Shown piece after piece: positions 33,326 to 34,065 of a stretch of DNA of 34,065 nt. Under the pieces are notes generated by a model, which saw nothing but the letters and a program-made list of their open reading frames with translations, was not told where the DNA came from and did not search any database. The stretch is from Bacteroidia bacterium (GTDB lineage: Bacteria > Bacteroidota > Bacteroidia > Flavobacteriales_D > Crocinitomicaceae): positions 1 to 34,065 of the forward strand of contig JAUHXX010000005.1 of NCBI GenBank assembly GCA_030426825.1, read 5' to 3'. The position numbers and the translations under genes are program-made. The first letter of the stretch is position 1. Each line of letters starts with the position of its first letter.

Positions 33326-34065
33326 TTATTTCTTTACAAATTTCTTTACTTGTTTAGAATCAGCGTTAACCATTTCAACAAAGTAAACTCCTGTAGAAAG
33401 ATCTTCTAAAGAAACTGAGAAGTTTTTCTCTCCTGTGAACGTTCCTAAGTTCATTGTAGTAATTACTTTTCCAGTAATATCAACAACGTTAACTACAGTA
33501 TTTTCAGAATTTGTTAAAGCAATTGAAATGTTAATTGCTTCGTTAGCAGGATTCGGATAAATTACGAATTTATCTTCAGCAGCTACGTCTTCAATTCCAA
33601 CCTCAGCAGGATTTACTCTAGCTCTAACTAAAGGAGCTTTTCTATCAAAGAACCCTCTGTTATCACCATTTTCATCTCTACCTTGAATAAAAGATCCAGC
33701 GATTTCACCTTGTCTTTCGAACATTGGTTGAGATGGAGTAGCGTATTGACCTACCATTACCAAGTATAAATCGTTGTTATTAACGATTACTCCGCTACCA
33801 CCTTGTGTAACTGGAATAGAAACCCAATTACCAATGTCACCAGCTGTTACAGTATAAGGAGTAGATAATCCCCAAGCCTCTAACCATTGAGTACCGTCAT
33901 TATAATAGATTGAAGCAAGAATTTCTTCTCCAACGTTTACCGTATTAGAAGTTAATTTGAAATCAATTCCTGAAATTTCATCAGCAGCTTGGAAATCAAA
34001 TAAAGATCCGAAATAAGACTCACCAGTTAATAATGGCCAGTTATCGATTGGCTCAACAGAACCTT
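33326..34065 (-). CDS. Secreted protein with T9SS type A sorting domain (5' end beyond window)
   Basis: Partial gene: the frame stays open from the stop at 33326 to the right edge, about 245 residues, so no start is assigned; a TTG at 33763 that could be taken as the start is internal. The C-terminal about 80 residues are a textbook type A sorting domain: FVIYPNPANEAINI, VVNVVDITGKVI, LEDLSTGVYFVEM and VKKFVKK. Upstream is a beta-rich region (GSLFDFQAADEI, GEEILASIYYNDGTQWL, NNNDLYLVMVGQY) resembling an adhesin or carbohydrate-binding domain. The cargo is predicted to reach the cell surface by the type IX system. The domain function is unknown. Confidence 0.88.
   Translation of the reverse strand, partial: GSVEPIDNWPLLTGESYFGSLFDFQAADEISGIDFKLTSNTVNVGEEILASIYYNDGTQWLEAWGLSTPYTVTAGDIGNWVSIPVTQGGSGVIVNNNDLYLVMVGQYATPSQPMFERQGEIAGSFIQGRDENGDNRGFFDRKAPLVRARVNPAEVGIEDVAAEDKFVIYPNPANEAINISIALTNSENTVVNVVDITGKVITTMNLGTFTGEKNFSVSLEDLSTGVYFVEMVNADSKQVKKFVKK

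Noticed and set aside
33326-33763. A complete 145-residue T9SS protein starting at a TTG
   Set aside because: The frame is open to the right edge with coherent beta-rich protein sequence, so this is the end of a larger gene.
1-34065. CRISPR arrays, tRNA genes, insertion sequences or phage genes
   Set aside because: No regularly spaced repeats, cloverleaf-like segments, transposase or phage motifs were seen; gaps between genes are all under 300 bases.

Overview
The window is low-GC bacterial DNA from a member of the Bacteroidota, most likely Flavobacteriales. Four things point there: promoter -7 boxes of the TAnnTTTG type, secreted proteins ending in type IX secretion (T9SS) sorting domains, lipoproteins of families found in this phylum, and a flexirubin-type aryl polyene cluster whose ammonia lyase resembles the Flavobacterium johnsoniae tyrosine ammonia-lyase. 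The genus cannot be fixed from this sequence; a Fluviicola/Crocinitomix-like relative is one guess.

Positions 1-26895 hold a flexirubin/aryl polyene biosynthesis locus in two divergent arms. The left, minus-strand arm (1-8757) encodes a PaaK-like adenylating ligase cut by the window edge, an Ntn-type acyltransferase/hydrolase with a C-terminal TPR-like tail, a phytoene-desaturase-like FAD oxidoreductase, and a 1271-residue fusion of MMPL transporter, PlsC acyltransferase and methyltransferase. A plus-strand secreted protein of unknown function (2582-3403) interrupts this arm. Both arms start at a shared divergent promoter region (8758-8990).

The right, plus-strand arm (8991-19900) is a tightly packed, partly overlapping operon: aromatic ammonia lyase, ketoreductase, ketosynthase, acyl carrier protein (ACP), LpxL-like acyltransferase, ApeP-like dehydratase half, thioesterase, ketosynthase, truncated ketosynthase-like protein, second ACP, ketosynthase, chain-length-factor-like protein, polysaccharide deacetylase and LolA-like carrier. 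An ApeI-like dehydratase half and a GT2-DUF2062 protein (25374-26895) complete the arm. The likely logic: tyrosine gives p-coumarate, which is loaded on an ACP and extended by a type II polyketide system. The product is then modified by methylation, acyl transfer and oxidation, and carried to the outer membrane by the MMPL and LolA-like proteins. The DarA and DarB enzymes that make the dialkylresorcinol half of flexirubins are not in the window and may lie to the left.

The most unusual part is an island (about 19901-25333) between the LolA-like gene and the ApeI-like gene. It holds three divergent paralogues of a secreted protein of about 520 residues sharing a G-x-G-x-W motif, plus one oppositely oriented cupin gene. 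The third paralogue sits between two copies of a 33-bp promoter-containing direct repeat. A second point is that the two dehydratase-like proteins have complementary catalytic residues (His in one, Glu in the other), which suggests a heterodimer with one composite active site.

From 26900 on the content is ordinary: a terminator, an OmpA-family lipoprotein with a long coiled coil, a secreted beta-propeller-like protein, a polyprenol-phosphate mannosyltransferase-like enzyme, a lipoprotein/beta-barrel gene pair, dihydroorotase (pyrC) followed by a DUF4296 lipoprotein, a strong hairpin terminator, and the C-terminal part of a T9SS-sorted secreted protein cut by the right edge. No stretch over 300 bases lacks a gene. 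I saw no rRNA or tRNA genes, CRISPR array, insertion sequence or transposase.
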